Assembly (NCBI GenBank): GCA_020747065.1
Contig: JAGMVK010000004.1
Location: 1-64,000 of the forward strand
Length of the DNA: 64,000 nt
Direction: 5' to 3'
Origin: Cadophora sp. MPI-SDFR-AT-0126
Taxonomy: Eukaryota; Ascomycota; Leotiomycetes; Helotiales; Ploettnerulaceae
This document shows positions 42,828-53,700 of this stretch, in pieces. The first letter of the stretch is position 1. The number at the start of each line of letters is the position of its first letter. The position numbers and the translations under genes were made by a program. Below the pieces are notes generated by a model, which made no database searches, had not been told where the DNA came from, and was given only the letters and a program-made list of their open reading frames with translations.

Positions 42828-43697
42828 CGGTACTTTATGGCGCTGCTCAGGCAGGTAGTCCAAATCAATGGATTGAAATTCCCCGAGCCGTGTGGTGTCG
42901 GAGAACGCACTTTCTTACTTTTCAAAGTCACTATAATTAATTTGTATATCAAGTACCATTAGAAAAACTCTTTTTCTTTCGTCTAGAGTAGTACAACTAG
43001 TATTAAAACGTGATATGACACATCTGTAGCAGAAGACTTTCTTAAGGCTTTGCCTACATGTTCGAATGATTCTTCCCTAATATATTTTTATAACTTTGAT
43101 AAAGAGGAGCTTGGGGGAGGTGACTTCTATATAACTTAGTAAGGATATAATATTCTAGAAGGTTCAAGTTTATTCTGTCGACGTTGTGATGTGCTTCGCG
43201 CCTGCCGGTCACATGATACTTCGCTTAGCCCCGACCTGTTGGTGCGCAGGCTATTACTGGTGGTTTGACGGTGGATGCAAGGCACATATGTCGATCGGTG
43301 ATTTGTTGGAGAGTTGTTCTATTGATCCACTATGGGGCAGGTCTGCCTTATCGAATAGCTTACATAATCAGGTGCTAGGCCAATTCCAACACGACCTTTA
43401 GGTGGGGCTCTGAATCTTCTGGCGAGTGCGGAGGGGAAGCCGATTTTGTAAGCGACTGTATGGGACTGGTTGTTTACATCAATCAAAAGTGAAAACAGGC
43501 GAACTTCAAAGTCTCTGGCGAATCACAGCCCTTGCAAAGAGTACTTCACCGCCCTGGCAGAAAAATTACCCCCCCATCGCCAGAATCCAAGTTCCAAGCT
43601 AAACACATCCTCGCGCTCCTATATTTTCACATTGTGGCCATCTAAGCCATCAATTCCTCACCTCACTAATCTGCCATCCACACCCACACTTTACAGA
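42828..43697. other. Intergenic region between NLR and DPH2
   Basis: 870 bases, AT-rich at about 42920-43160. The plus frame 43186-43401 has no family features. The DPH2 reading frame is open upstream to 43470 without family similarity and is treated as leader. Confidence 0.5.
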
Positions 43698-45521
43698 ATG
43701 ACAACGGCGCAACCATCAACCCAACCGCCTATCCTTTCGACTCCTGAATCACATATCTTCGAAGACCCTACGCCCGCTTCGTTCTCTACCTCCGCCTTCA
43801 CGCGGATATACAAAGAAGATGAATTCCGAGATGTTTTTGAAATTGAGAGGACGGTGAGGGAGGTTAGTAGGGGTGGATATAGGAGAATTGCGTTACAGTT
43901 CCCAGATGGGATGTTAGGGGTTGCGGGGAGGGTTGTTGGGGAGTTGGAGAGGGGCTGTGAGAGGTGGATAGTGGAGGACGGTGGGGATAATAGGAAGGCA
44001 AAGGAGGATAGCGGGAAAGTGGAAAGACTGGAGTCTGATTTAAATGCCCTATCGACATCAGAAGTGACAGCCTCGAACCCTGCAACGGCGAAAGGTCATA
44101 ATCAACTACCGGGGGAAGGAAAAGTCGATAAACGAGAAAGAATACGCTTCTACATCTTAGCAGACACATCCTACGGCTCCTGCTGCGTCGACGAAATAGC
44201 AGCCGAGCACGTCGCTGCCGACGTTGTAATCCACTACGGCCGCTCCTGTTTGTCGCCCACGACCCGTCTCCCGGTCATATACATCTATACTTCTCAACCT
44301 TTATCGCTCCCTCTCGCCATCTCCTCATTTACACAAACGTTTCCAGATAGAAAAGAGAAAGTCCTTCTGATAGCAGATATCACGTATCAGATTCAAATAC
44401 CGAGATTAGCGGCTGCGCTGAGGGAGAAAGGGTATACGAATTTAGTTGCGCCGGAAGTAGTCAGGGATCCAGGGAGCGTGGTGCCAAACCGGCTCGTAGA
44501 GGAGAGGGTGATGGAGGAGCTGGGGGCGTATAAGCTCTGGCATGTAGCGGAGCCACCGAAAGCTCTGCTCTTGACGCTTACGAGCCGGGTGAAGGAGATG
44601 TATATCTATCCTGTCGACGGCCCACAAACGTCCTCAGCATCAACCGAGACTGTAGTAGAAGGACCAACGCCCCAAGCTATACTAGCAAACACCTCAATGC
44701 TCCTCCGCCGCCGCTACGCCCTTCTTACCACTCTCTCCACCGCCCCTATTCTCGGGATCCTCATCAACACACTCTCCGTCTCGGATCACCTGGCCGCGCT
44801 CTCCTCTTTGCGCGAGCTCATCTCCCGCGCCGGCAAGAAAAGCTATACTTTCGTCGTCGGGAAAGTGAATGCTGCTAAGCTAGCCAATTTTAGCGAGATC
44901 GGGGGGTGGGTGGTGGTGGGATGTTGGGAGAGTAGTTTGATTGAAGGGAGCGAGTTTTATAAGGGTGTAGTGACGCCTTTCGAGTTGGGTATTGCGTTGA
45001 AGGGGCAGGGAAGGGGATGGGATGGGAGTTGGAGGGGGGATTTTGGAGGGTTGCCGGATCCCCTTAGCATCAAAGAGGATTCTGATAGAGAAGTTCTGGA
45101 AGGAGGAGGGAGGAATGGCAATGACGGCGCGAATGGAGAGGAGCAGCAAGGTGGCGATGACGATTCGGAATCTGAATCCGAACCACCAGTTTACGACCTC
45201 CGCACTGGACGGTACATCTCTAATTCGCGGCCGATGCGTATATCCACCTCCACATCTAATCACTCATCTTCAACATCCAAGCAAGACTCCACTACATCAA
45301 ATCTAGCTGAATCGTCTAAGTCACTGATGAAGAGAGCAAAAGGTGATCTCGCGACTATAAACGGCACCGTCAGTCCTGGCGCTGAGTACCTCCGTACACA
45401 ACGGACATGGACGGGTTTAGGGAGTGATTTCCCAGAGACAGACGCGCCTGATACAATTGAGGAGGGAAGAAGCGGGGTGGCGAGAGGTTATATTATTGGT
45501 GAGGGTGGGGAGAGGAGGTAA
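43698..45521 (+). CDS. DPH2: Diphthamide biosynthesis protein 2
   Basis: Partner of DPH1 in the radical enzyme that adds the 3-amino-3-carboxypropyl group to the diphthamide histidine of elongation factor 2. Intronless, 607 residues from the ATG at 43698. The frame is open 76 codons further 5', but conservation begins near the chosen start. Motifs: VFEIERTVREV, YRRIALQFPDGML, ILADTSYGSCCVDEIAAEHV, and VVIHYGRSCLSPTTRLPVIY, each with the cysteine-bearing positions of the family. GILINTLSVSDHLAALSSLR and VVGCWESSLIEGSEFYKGVV follow. The C-terminus is long, acidic and Ser-rich, as in fungal members. Confidence 0.94.
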   Translation: MTTAQPSTQPPILSTPESHIFEDPTPASFSTSAFTRIYKEDEFRDVFEIERTVREVSRGGYRRIALQFPDGMLGVAGRVVGELERGCERWIVEDGGDNRKAKEDSGKVERLESDLNALSTSEVTASNPATAKGHNQLPGEGKVDKRERIRFYILADTSYGSCCVDEIAAEHVAADVVIHYGRSCLSPTTRLPVIYIYTSQPLSLPLAISSFTQTFPDRKEKVLLIADITYQIQIPRLAAALREKGYTNLVAPEVVRDPGSVVPNRLVEERVMEELGAYKLWHVAEPPKALLLTLTSRVKEMYIYPVDGPQTSSASTETVVEGPTPQAILANTSMLLRRRYALLTTLSTAPILGILINTLSVSDHLAALSSLRELISRAGKKSYTFVVGKVNAAKLANFSEIGGWVVVGCWESSLIEGSEFYKGVVTPFELGIALKGQGRGWDGSWRGDFGGLPDPLSIKEDSDREVLEGGGRNGNDGANGEEQQGGDDDSESESEPPVYDLRTGRYISNSRPMRISTSTSNHSSSTSKQDSTTSNLAESSKSLMKRAKGDLATINGTVSPGAEYLRTQRTWTGLGSDFPETDAPDTIEEGRSGVARGYIIGEGGERR

Positions 45522-46824
45522 TAAGCTGAGGCCGTGGTGATTTTGACAGGATGGATGAGGAATGCAAGAGTAGCAGGCAGGAAGATAGAGATATGATACC
45601 CAAATCTATGAAGAATGATATGATTTCCATATGAAACTTTGCTAATTGATGTCGACACCGGCAGAGCCATATTTCGAGCCTCTTCAATTCCAAACTGCCT
45701 ATACCCAGCCGCATGTATTCGATTTATCTGTTTAGCTTCTTTCTATTTACTGCAGGGGCCAGGTAAGCGAATTCTGTCCTTAAGCCCTTCGCCTTTCAAA
45801 CTAAAATCTCCCCCATGTAATATACATAAACAACAACCGAGAACAGACAGACAAATAAACGAGCAGGAAAGGTGAGATAGAGAGCAAAAAGGAGCCAGAG
45901 AACAAATACTTTTCAGCAACGGACCTAATCCTCTACCTCAATGATAGCCCCCGGTATAGAGAACGCAAATTTGGGTGCGGCAGCTGTTTGTTCAATGCCT
46001 GTGACTATACTAGAGCAAGGGAGAGTATATTCCAAGGGAGGCAGTGGGGGGTTTCTGGCGTAGGTTGGGGAGATCCGGGGTATAAGAAAGAGGAGGAGAT
46101 AGGTATTGCTTTTCTGCCCAAAGATTTTTTGCTTTTGGGTTAGTGTGAGATTGAGTGAGAGGGAGAAAATGAATTCAGGGGAGGGTATTCGTAGTGTTGA
46201 GAGGAAGGGAGAAAGGAAGGAAAGCAAACAAGTTTCAAGGTGTCCAACAATACCACCATTCTCGAAGATGGAAATAACATACAGTATATACTCCGCTCAC
46301 CCTAAACTTTGAACAATATTCCACCCCTTTCTAGGTTTAACCTTCCTTCCTAACGCCTTCCAAACCCAGATATCAAAACAACATCTTACTACTAATCATA
46401 CTCGCAGCCTCATCAAAAAATCAACACCCCCTCCCCCTTCTCCTCCAAAACCATCTCCTCAACCTCATCCTCACTGCCGCCCACCAGCGGCACCAGACTC
46501 GGCACCCTCCTACTCTCGAACCCACCCGCCTGATCCTCACCTCCCGCGCCCTCTCCATCCCCTTCACATTATCTTGGACGTACGTCTTAGTCATCTGTCT
46601 TTTCATTGGCTCAGGAGCGTCTCATCACGTGCAGCGAGAGTGGCCTTGGCTTTCGTTGCGCCAACGTGAAAGTCAACAAAGCCGAGGATGCAATCCTCCC
46701 AGCCTCACGATTTCTCCATTGCGCTATCCTCCTCACTCTCAAGCCCCTCTCTTTCCAGAGTGTCGGCAGCATCAAGAATACAATGAGCAATGCCAACTTG
46801 AATTCAACCTTCTAAAAACTCCCA
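45522..46824. other. Intergenic region with two unresolved short minus-strand frames
   Basis: 1.3 kb. Minus frame 45925-46227 (100 codons, ending KFAFSIPGAIIEVED) and a minus-strand segment at 46413-46606 both look partly protein-like, but neither can be built into a convincing gene. The region also holds the PEX22-like promoter. Confidence 0.4.
46413..46606 (-). other. Possible small gene with frame conflict
   Basis: From an ATG at 46606 one frame reads MKRQMTKTYVQDNVKGMERA. From about 46560 an overlapping frame reads EDQAGGFESRRVPSLVPLVG, then GSEDEVEEMVLEEKGEGVLIF and a stop at 46413. Both look coding, but joining them needs a frameshift or an intron of under 30 bases. Unknown family. Confidence 0.3.
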
Positions 46825-48214
46825 ATGTCATACTCTTACGATCGCACGGGTCGCAGATCCCAACCGTCATCACAGCGCGGCGCGTTTACCTACTGGCTTC
46901 CCCTCGCCTTCACTGTCACTGTTGCGACAATTGGACTGGCTGCTTGGGTATGGAGTGAACGCAACGACGACGATGAGGAATATCCCCGCCCTCCAGGCCC
47001 TCCAGGAGACAATGACAGCGTCTATAATCGACCAGGCTACAGACCAGATGGAAGCGTAATAACTGGGCCGCCGTCTTATGCGGATGTCAGGCCAGGTGAG
47101 GTGGCATACGGCACTGCGCCGGGACAACGGCCAGAAGAAAGTCAGAGCTATATGGCGCGCATGTCTGGCGCGCTGAGAAGAACACCGAGTCCACAGCAGG
47201 TCTTTGACAGTGCCAGTCGCAGTGTGGTTGGCGGAATTGGCGCAGTCAGTGCAGTGGTTGGGAGCGCATTAGGAAGCATCAGGGAAGAGGATAAGAATGC
47301 ATACAAAGACCATAATGCTTGGAGCGAGGAGGCCGAAGCCCGAGGAATACCTGCACAAGCTCCAATCGATATGCGCTCGTCGGAGAATATACCAGGAGTT
47401 GTGCCTTCGCAGAGAGTGCCTGTTAGCAATGGTAAAAGGAAGACAGTTGCCATTGTTGTGTCTGCGGATTCACATTCTGATGACTTTGATGACGATGATA
47501 ACTCATACCATGAACATGCTGTAAGAAACCCCGAACCCTCGGCAAGGTCACTTTTAACAATGACAGTCTATTCTATCACATCTCCCTCGTAATACCGATT
47601 TCTCCAAGATACGCCTCTTCGTTCTCATCTATGCACCCGGGTTGAAGGAACACCCTCTTGATGCAGGAGCTGCCAGGCCTCCGGGATCGCTCAGTTCTTC
47701 TTTCTCGAATATTGGTCATGATCAAGCACATACACCTGGCGAGGAGTCAGAGAAGCAATTGTAAGGCACCCCATAATCCGGCTCATACCCCCTATCTAAT
47801 AAAGCCAGATCTTCGAGTTCCGTATCTCCAGCATTCAATGCGGTCTACTCCCAAGCACTCGCTCTTGTGGAGAAGGAGACTATGGTTCTGCCTTTTACGA
47901 CTCCCACCGGCCATGTCCACATTCTTCGTCACCTCGGTCCCGAGATTGTCTATCTCCAAGAATCTCTCGCCGGAAATAATGGAGAAGTAATCACGCATCT
48001 ACAAACCTGGCTGCGAAGAGACGTGGTCTTGGTTGTGGGTGCTGACGGCGGTCACGGCGGGCTTGCAGACAGCGAAAGCGAGGCAGAGCATGTGGAGAAG
48101 AAAGAACATTGGTGGGAGAGAGAAGACCGTGTTGGAAGAGGCAGAGGAGTTGTAGTTGTCGAAGGACTAAGGGTTGGCGATGATTGGGCAAGGCGTATTG
48201 AAAATAGGGAATAG
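46825..48214 (+). CDS. PEX22-like peroxisomal membrane protein
   Basis: Exons 46825-47520, 47567-47760 and 47809-48214 join in phase to 431 residues. One N-terminal membrane segment at about residues 21-44 (FTYWLPLAFTVTVATIGLAAWVW) is followed by an acidic, Pro-rich linker. The C-terminal half has alternating hydrophobic strands of a Rossmann-like fold: KRKTVAIVVSADSHSDD, then after the first intron SILSHLPRNTDFSKIRLFVL, and HVHILRHLGPEIVYLQESLA, then RRDVVLVVGADG. This layout fits the fungal PEX22-like family, the anchor for the ubiquitin-conjugating enzyme PEX4 in PEX5 recycling. The assignment rests on layout and remembered motifs and is less certain than PEX7 or PEX10. Confidence 0.75.
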
Positions 48215-48718
48215 GTGATTAAGCGCGTAGTGTTTATGATGAATATTTTTTGGGAATGGTTTGGAGGACTTGTATGATTTATGCACGGATTTACAATATT
48301 TTCTTGAATATATAAGCTTACGGTTTACGCTCGGGTGGTAGTGTAGCTTGAAGTCAACCTTGGCAAGCCTTACTGTAGACTTGATCGAGAAATATGGCAT
48401 GATGTGATATGACTATACATCTCACAATTTTCAGGTCGCTTGTCCCCGAGTGTCCCTCCCTATCTCTTGATGCTATATTTCCTTCGAATTGGTGATGATT
48501 AAGCTTCGCCACGATGTTTGAATCATCACAACATCTCCAAAGACTGTGACGCTCTTATTTCCGAAGGCCAGCCATCACGTGCAATAACAGCCTCACATAC
48601 TCAAGATAACTAGTTCACATATAATGCACCTAGGCTACATCGCTGCATTCACAATAAAACCCATCACCAACTAACTCATCCCAAGGATTAAGATGCATTT
48701 CGAGCCAAAGGACCGAGA
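48215..48718. other. Intergenic region with a partial dispersed-repeat copy
   Basis: 504 bases holding the 3' flank of the PEX22-like gene, a 5'-end fragment of the dispersed repeat (48543-48612) and the promoter of the next gene. No gene supported. Confidence 0.5.
48543..48612. repeat. Dispersed repeat, copy 4 (5' fragment)
   Basis: Matches the first 65 or so bases of the 190-base repeat (TGTGACGCTCTT, then GCCATCACGTGCAATAACAG and CCTCACATACTC). It lies 107 bases upstream of the gene at 48719 in the same orientation as the full copies. Confidence 0.75.
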
Positions 48719-49827
48719 ATGGCGACCCAAAAATATTACCTCGTCATCTTCACTTGTGTTGTCGTCTTCCTTCTGGTGCCGTTTCGCAGCTTAGGCAGCA
48801 AAAGGGCAACAACAATAATAGGGCTGCCCGGCATATCCGGCGTAGGCGTCTCCCTAACTGCCAGTTATGGCGTTGTCTCCCTGCGCAAAGATGATGGAAC
48901 ATTCGAGGATGTGGGCCGCATCGAAAGCATTGAAGATTATGCAGAGATGATCGAGCGTCTATCTGCGCCCGGAGCACAGCGTGCCAGGTAAGTCTAAAAA
49001 ATTTCACACTTTTCATAGTGTTGCTAATTGTTCGACTCTTTAGCCCTCCTTATGATACCATGGAGGAGCTCTGGGAAGACTGGCCGCGACAGCTACTTCG
49101 CAGCGCACGCAAGCGCATTGGGCTCGCAGCATCAGGCGATGTTGCTGTGTTGAGTCGCGTGCTACAGCAGGTTCTCGATCTCCAACCTGCCGACCCGAGA
49201 ATATCTCTCCGAGCGAATCCAGTTGTCATTAGTTATCCTGCCTTGTACGGCTTGTCGCAAGAAGACATCGCCGACGCAGCCGAATATCTCGGCCTCTCTA
49301 TACTCTCAGGCAACCACCATTATCAGCCCTGCAGTATTGTCGCGGCATATGCTGGTCATGGTCTAGGCCTCTGCGATGATTATAGGGATATGGAGACTTG
49401 CCGCCAGGAAGGCCTTGATTTGCCAGCACGCGAAGTACTCCTTGTTGAACATACCGAGCATGCACTTTTCTTGCACGCCAAGGTCATGCGCGAAGCCTAC
49501 GAACTGGCGAGTCGGGACATTGCCATCTTTACAGACTTCAGCCTTGGTCATGTAGAGGTGCCCAGGCGTGCCGAGAAGATTGGCCAGGCAGTACGGCAGT
49601 TCCTGCAAGAGAAGTACAAGAATGTTGGACTGCCGGACAAGCTTACAGCCATCATGACGGGTAGCAAGATATGTAAGGAGGTTTCACAAGCTATCGAGAA
49701 GGCCGCCAAGGACTTGGGTTGCGACGTAGAGATACTAAATGGAGAACCAGAGTACATTGCTGCAAGAGGAGCGGCGGAGCTGGCGTGGCGTTCACTTGAG
49801 CGAGCGGTGCTAGCAGGGGAGCTTTAG
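48719..49827 (+). CDS. Hypothetical membrane-anchored or secreted protein
   Basis: Exons 48719-48987 and 49044-49827 (56-base intron with a TTGCTAATTG branch-like site) join in phase to 350 residues. An N-terminal hydrophobic segment (YYLVIFTCVVVFLLVPF) suggests a signal anchor. The rest is soluble with Gly-rich turns (TTIIGLPGISGVGVSLTASY) that recall the phosphate loops of actin/Hsp70-like ATPases, and a conserved-looking VEHTEHALFLHAKVMREAYE. KLTAIMTGSKICKEVSQAIE and GEPEYIAARGAAELAWRSLE near the end resemble the last ATPase subdomain. I do not recognise the family firmly; the ATPase reading is inference. It is bracketed by dispersed-repeat copies. Confidence 0.75.
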
Positions 49828-49937
49828 GTCTTGTGCTGAGACTCTACTTTTAACTCGTAGCCTCAAAGAGTCATTGTTACTATGTTTGTTATGGACGGTT
49901 CGGTGTTCCTACAGTCTCTCGTTGGCCCTCTCTTCCC

Positions 49938-50128
49938 GTGACGCTCTTGCTCTATAAAGACAGCTATCACGTGTAATAACGGCCTCACTTATTCGAGGGG
50001 AAGCTACGTGAAAATACCAAAGGTCTCTTAGAATCTACAACTACGGAGAGAAGAGGTTCTAGGGGGAAAGTGGTAATACACAGGGAGAGCTGGAGTTGAT
50101 CTCGCTTAGCTTCGCTTAGGCGGATACC
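49938..50128. repeat. Dispersed repeat, copy 2 (full)
   Basis: From GTGACGCTCTTGCTCTATAA to CGCTTAGGCGGATACC; closest to copy 1, with differences scattered over its length. Same orientation as all others. It follows the gene at 48719-49827 by about 110 bases. Confidence 0.88.
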
Positions 50129-50477
50129 TGGCCTGATAATCGCCCTGAAAGAGAGGATCCACCCTGAGACTCTGCCGGGAGGCTTTGCTGTCATAGAAAT
50201 CAACTCGAATGGTGTGATCATAGTGGTCCGAGTTTGAAGTTGAATAGCAGAAGGAAAAGAGAATCTAAAAGCTCAATATAAAGCTTGAATTTCGTCGCGC
50301 GAAGCATTATTTTACACGTCGATGCACTCATTCATCCATTCAATTAAGATCTTCTATACAAATCCAATGCGCAAGTACATAGTTTCGCCAATGATTCTGC
50401 CATGGTTATGTATGGCGCCCTGCCGATTTACGGAGGTACAGATTGCCCCCGTCTGTGTATCAAACCTCTGATATTTA

Positions 50478-50535
50478 AGGAGAACGAGAACTGAAGCTAA
50501 TCTCGCTTAAGCTTACTCAGCGAATACTCGGCAGT
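50478..50535. repeat. Dispersed repeat, copy 5 (3' fragment)
   Basis: The stretch GAACTGAAGCTAATCTCGCT, then TAAGCTTACTCAGCGAATAC, matches the last 50 or so bases of copy 1 and its flank. A 3'-end remnant. Confidence 0.6.
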
Positions 50536-50653
50536 TGCGCTACAATGGAGTAGGTATTCACCTTGAGGCTCTGGCGTCACAATCAGACTAATCTCTACTC
50601 TTCTAATAGTTAGAGAAGCCTCTGAAGCAGTATATGCAGCTGGCAAGCCTCAT

Positions 50654-51629
50654 ATGCTTACGTCGGGCATCCGCAGAGCCTCCGATGCTCTTCCTACTCC
50701 TGACAACAATCAAGCGGCAGCTTCGTCCGATGCGACACAACGACATACTTCGACATGTAGTGCGAATGTTTCCCGATTAGGCAATCATAAACTTGGCTCG
50801 TCAGCTAATAAAGCAGCATCTTTAGCAGCTGCCAATCCTGCTTCTCTCTCGGTCTCAAATGGCCTTGCTGTCAGTAGATGGGCGCCGTGGAACGCCCATA
50901 AATGGGAGAATAAACCCGTTGAGAAAGTTCGGACAAGAGTATGCCTCCAGACGTAGAGCTCCGCAAACATGCTAACAGGAATAGGCAATTCCAAAACCTC
51001 TTCAGACACCGAGTCGACCTCATACTCCTATCCCGAGACCCTCGGAACTTGGTCTCCCCTACCAGGTCCAACACTACATTCTTGTTATGATTCAGCGAAT
51101 GTTGGAGGAAAGCTGCTTCGAGTTTGCTACGAGGTGGATACCAGAGGTCTTATATGCTAAGGGATGGGATTGCGCCGAAGCCGTGGAACTATCAGTCTGG
51201 AAAGCGTTCTTACCAACAGTCCTACCCCCGAATGCTATCAGACCAATGTCGAACTACACACTAGAGGCAGCTCTAGGAGACGCTGTCCGGATCCGGAACT
51301 CTGCTGTACATAGACACTTGTGTGACAATGATGAGATACGGAAGATGACCCTACAAGCACAGGACCTGATGTCGATGTTCTTGGACGGTACTCGGCAGGA
51401 CAAGTTTCACCGTCTGTGGTTGGAGCTGAAGGAATGGGATACTGCAAGTATAGTCGATGCTCACGGCGCAAGGAGCAGACTAGAGGCAGCTCTCCAAGAG
51501 ATTAGTGAGCGACCTGTGGATGATATGGATTGGACGCCCATTCCCATGTCTCTCGAAGAAGTCACAATCGATCCAGACGCTAGCCAGGATCTTAGAGAGC
51601 ACGTAGTAGACGAAATGGAACTGGACTGA
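50654..51629 (+). CDS. Hypothetical protein
   Basis: Exons 50654-50938 and 50985-51629 (46-base intron, acceptor AATAG) join in phase to 309 residues. The N-terminal 95 residues are Ser/Ala-rich and likely disordered, with KWENKPVEKVRTR at the exon end. After the intron comes a Pro-rich strip (AIPKPLQTPSRPHTPIPRPS) and then a helical domain (HYILVMIQRMLEESCFEFAT, WDCAEAVELSVWKAFLP, ALGDAVRIRNSAVHRHLCDN). I do not recognise the family. The frame stays open upstream to an AG near 50610, so an earlier exon may exist. It sits next to repeats and may be a lineage-specific, possibly multicopy gene. Confidence 0.65.
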
Positions 51630-52852
51630 GCTGTGCATTTCTTGATCTTGACCAGTATATTTCATCTAAGGTAATCAGATTCGGAATACCCGAACTGTGC
51701 CCAGTGAATCTCCATGCCGACGGGCCGAACGGCACGAACATCAGCCTTGTCCTCGGGAGCTATTCATGGAAAGACAAGTCCAAGAACTAGGCGCACCTAA
51801 CGAGGGGAACTTGTACCCATTTGAGCCAATCGAAATTGACAAGTGCTCCATGTTTAGATGCAGCTCTGGTGTTGTACTTCTGGAAGGGGTTTAGTGCGAA
51901 TTAACAACTTGCCGGGTTCCGGTCAGCCCCCTCACTGCTTTACCCTACGAGTAGAACCTGGTATGTCTCGCCGAGTAGTCTTCCATGCGACGAGGCAAAG
52001 CACTCATTGTTGATGCCCAAAATAAATGCACGTGGAGGTGATGCAACATATCACTCATTCATTCATTCATCCTACTTGGACATAACTCGGAGTTTCCCCT
52101 GCCCTCCCCTCCCCTCCATTTCACTTTCATATTCCAAGATTCTTCTTCCTCGCTTCCCTAAATCTTGATATTATCTAACTGATCAGCCCTCCTCTACCTT
52201 CGCCTGCTTGTTCGCCGCCCAAACAAAATCTCCATCCAGGCTGTGGCTTGTGGCTGGGTGATCTGTGGGTACGTCATCTTGCGGGGGACCCTAGGCTGAC
52301 CCTGAATTGACGACTAGGAATGGGTCGCTGCTGCTCTATGTGCCTTTGGTTGGCTGGTGCTGAACAAGGCTGCGGGCTTGGCCACGGGTAGGTAGTGGGG
52401 CAGTGGCACCTCTTTCCCGCTAAGTATACTGAGTAAGGCTGGGGTTGTCGTGCCTGCCCTTGTGAGGGCGGGCGAGATAGATATATGTACTGGCACTTCC
52501 CTGAACTTTTCCAGACATATACTCTTCTCAAATCATCACCACAGAGCTTCCGAACCTTCATCTTCTATACTTGTAAGTTCCACTCCTGTTTTAGGAATTC
52601 CACGTGTCGATGGTTGTAGGCGCCTACAATGTGTCACTAAGCGCTGCGCGGTTGACTTATACGCAACCAATTGACTAGGAAGGGTATCAGGTCAAGACAA
52701 GAGAGTCAGATTTGACGCCCAGTGGGTGCGCTGAGTCTAGCCATCAATAGGCCCTCTATATATATATTTCATTGTTTCTCAAGTGTGAAATATGGATAAT
52801 ATAAAGCGCCTCTTCTCTAGGACAACCATCCGCCTGTACCATCGACATCACC
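51630..52852. other. Intergenic region, no supported gene
   Basis: 1.2 kb. It contains a CATT tetranucleotide run near 52051-52070. A TATATATATAT stretch at 52756-52768, about 85 bases before the next start codon, may be its TATA element. Short frames at 51697-51894 and 52274-52561 have no family features. Confidence 0.5.
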
Positions 52853-53474
52853 ATGTACGGCTTACTGCAGCGGTCGCTGACTATGAGACCAGTCAACTTC
52901 GAATACAGCTCCGAAGACCTAGAACTGCCCCCCTCGAATTACAGAAGTCACTTGAAGAGAGCACACACATTCCACCCAGTCATGAACAACAACATCCAAG
53001 ATCCACCTGCGGCGGAGAGAAACTCTCTGGGGAAGGACACGGGATTCCCAGAACCACTATCTGAAGGTCAGTTTACCGACCTGTAACCTCGCTTCGTAAC
53101 TTGGTCCAAGTACTGACATCCTACAAGACAGAAACACAACCCTCCCACACCCAGAAGCAGACACATCACCCAACGCCTCGATAGAAGCCCCCGACGTCGA
53201 CCTCTCTCGCACACACACCCGGCGATCCTTCCTGGGCCGACACTCCTCCCACCAAAAAGCCAGCAATTTCCACCCCAAAGACCTCGAGAAGTCTGGCCTA
53301 TACGACAATATAGAATACACGGATGGGAGCAGGGAAGAGAAGCACCAGGGCGAGGAATCGGGAAAGGGCTCGTCGGATGGCTCGTCACTTGATGGTAGCT
53401 CTGAGAAGGGCGGGAGGAGGTATAGCGGTGGAGAGAGGAAGAGGGGGCTCTTTGCGAAGCTGGGATTTTCGTGA
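52853..53474 (+). CDS. Hypothetical Ser/Gly-rich basic-tailed protein
   Basis: Exons 52853-53066 and 53128-53474 (61-base intron) join in phase to 186 residues. The start is MYGLLQRSLTMRPVNFEYSS. The protein is hydrophilic and largely disordered, with a Glu/Ser/Gly-rich acidic stretch (REEKHQGEESGKGSSDGSSL). It closes in a basic tail ending KRGLFAKLGFS, which looks like a conserved terminal motif. No signal peptide, membrane segment or known domain. The acceptor (CTACAAG at 53121-53127) was chosen because it restores the frame of the acidic region. Function unknown. Confidence 0.7.
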
Positions 53475-53700
53475 TTGTGGATCGTTGAGGTAAAAAGGAA
53501 CAGACAAAAGGTCTTTGTAATTCTTGCGTGGAGTTTTGTTAGGCACGGGATAACAGGGCGTACGCACAATATTGATAATAAGGCTTCGAGAAGGCATCAA
53601 TTGAAAATGATATCCTTGCCCCGTTTGAATCGAAAAGCGATGCTATAATTCAGATTGCCAACGCCGGTTTTTTCATGTATATTTTCGTACTCTGGGACAT
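53475..53700. other. Short convergent intergenic region
   Basis: 226 bases between convergent stop codons, expected to hold the two 3' untranslated regions. Nothing else seen. Confidence 0.55.

Larger units (their letters stand above)
49828..50653. other. Repeat-bearing intergenic region
   Basis: Contains a full dispersed-repeat copy (49938-50128) and a 3'-end fragment (about 50478-50535). The gene at 50654 may extend upstream into this region through an exon ending near 50610. No other gene supported. Confidence 0.5.

Noticed and set aside
48693..48794. Upstream ATG (MHFEPKDREWRPKN) before the gene at 48719
   Set aside because: It lies in a different frame and stops after 33 codons; the ATG at 48719 opens the frame that carries the conserved part.
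53057..53569. 170-codon minus-strand frame
   Set aside because: It is the shadow of the second exon of the plus-strand gene at 52853-53474, low in complexity and without family motifs.
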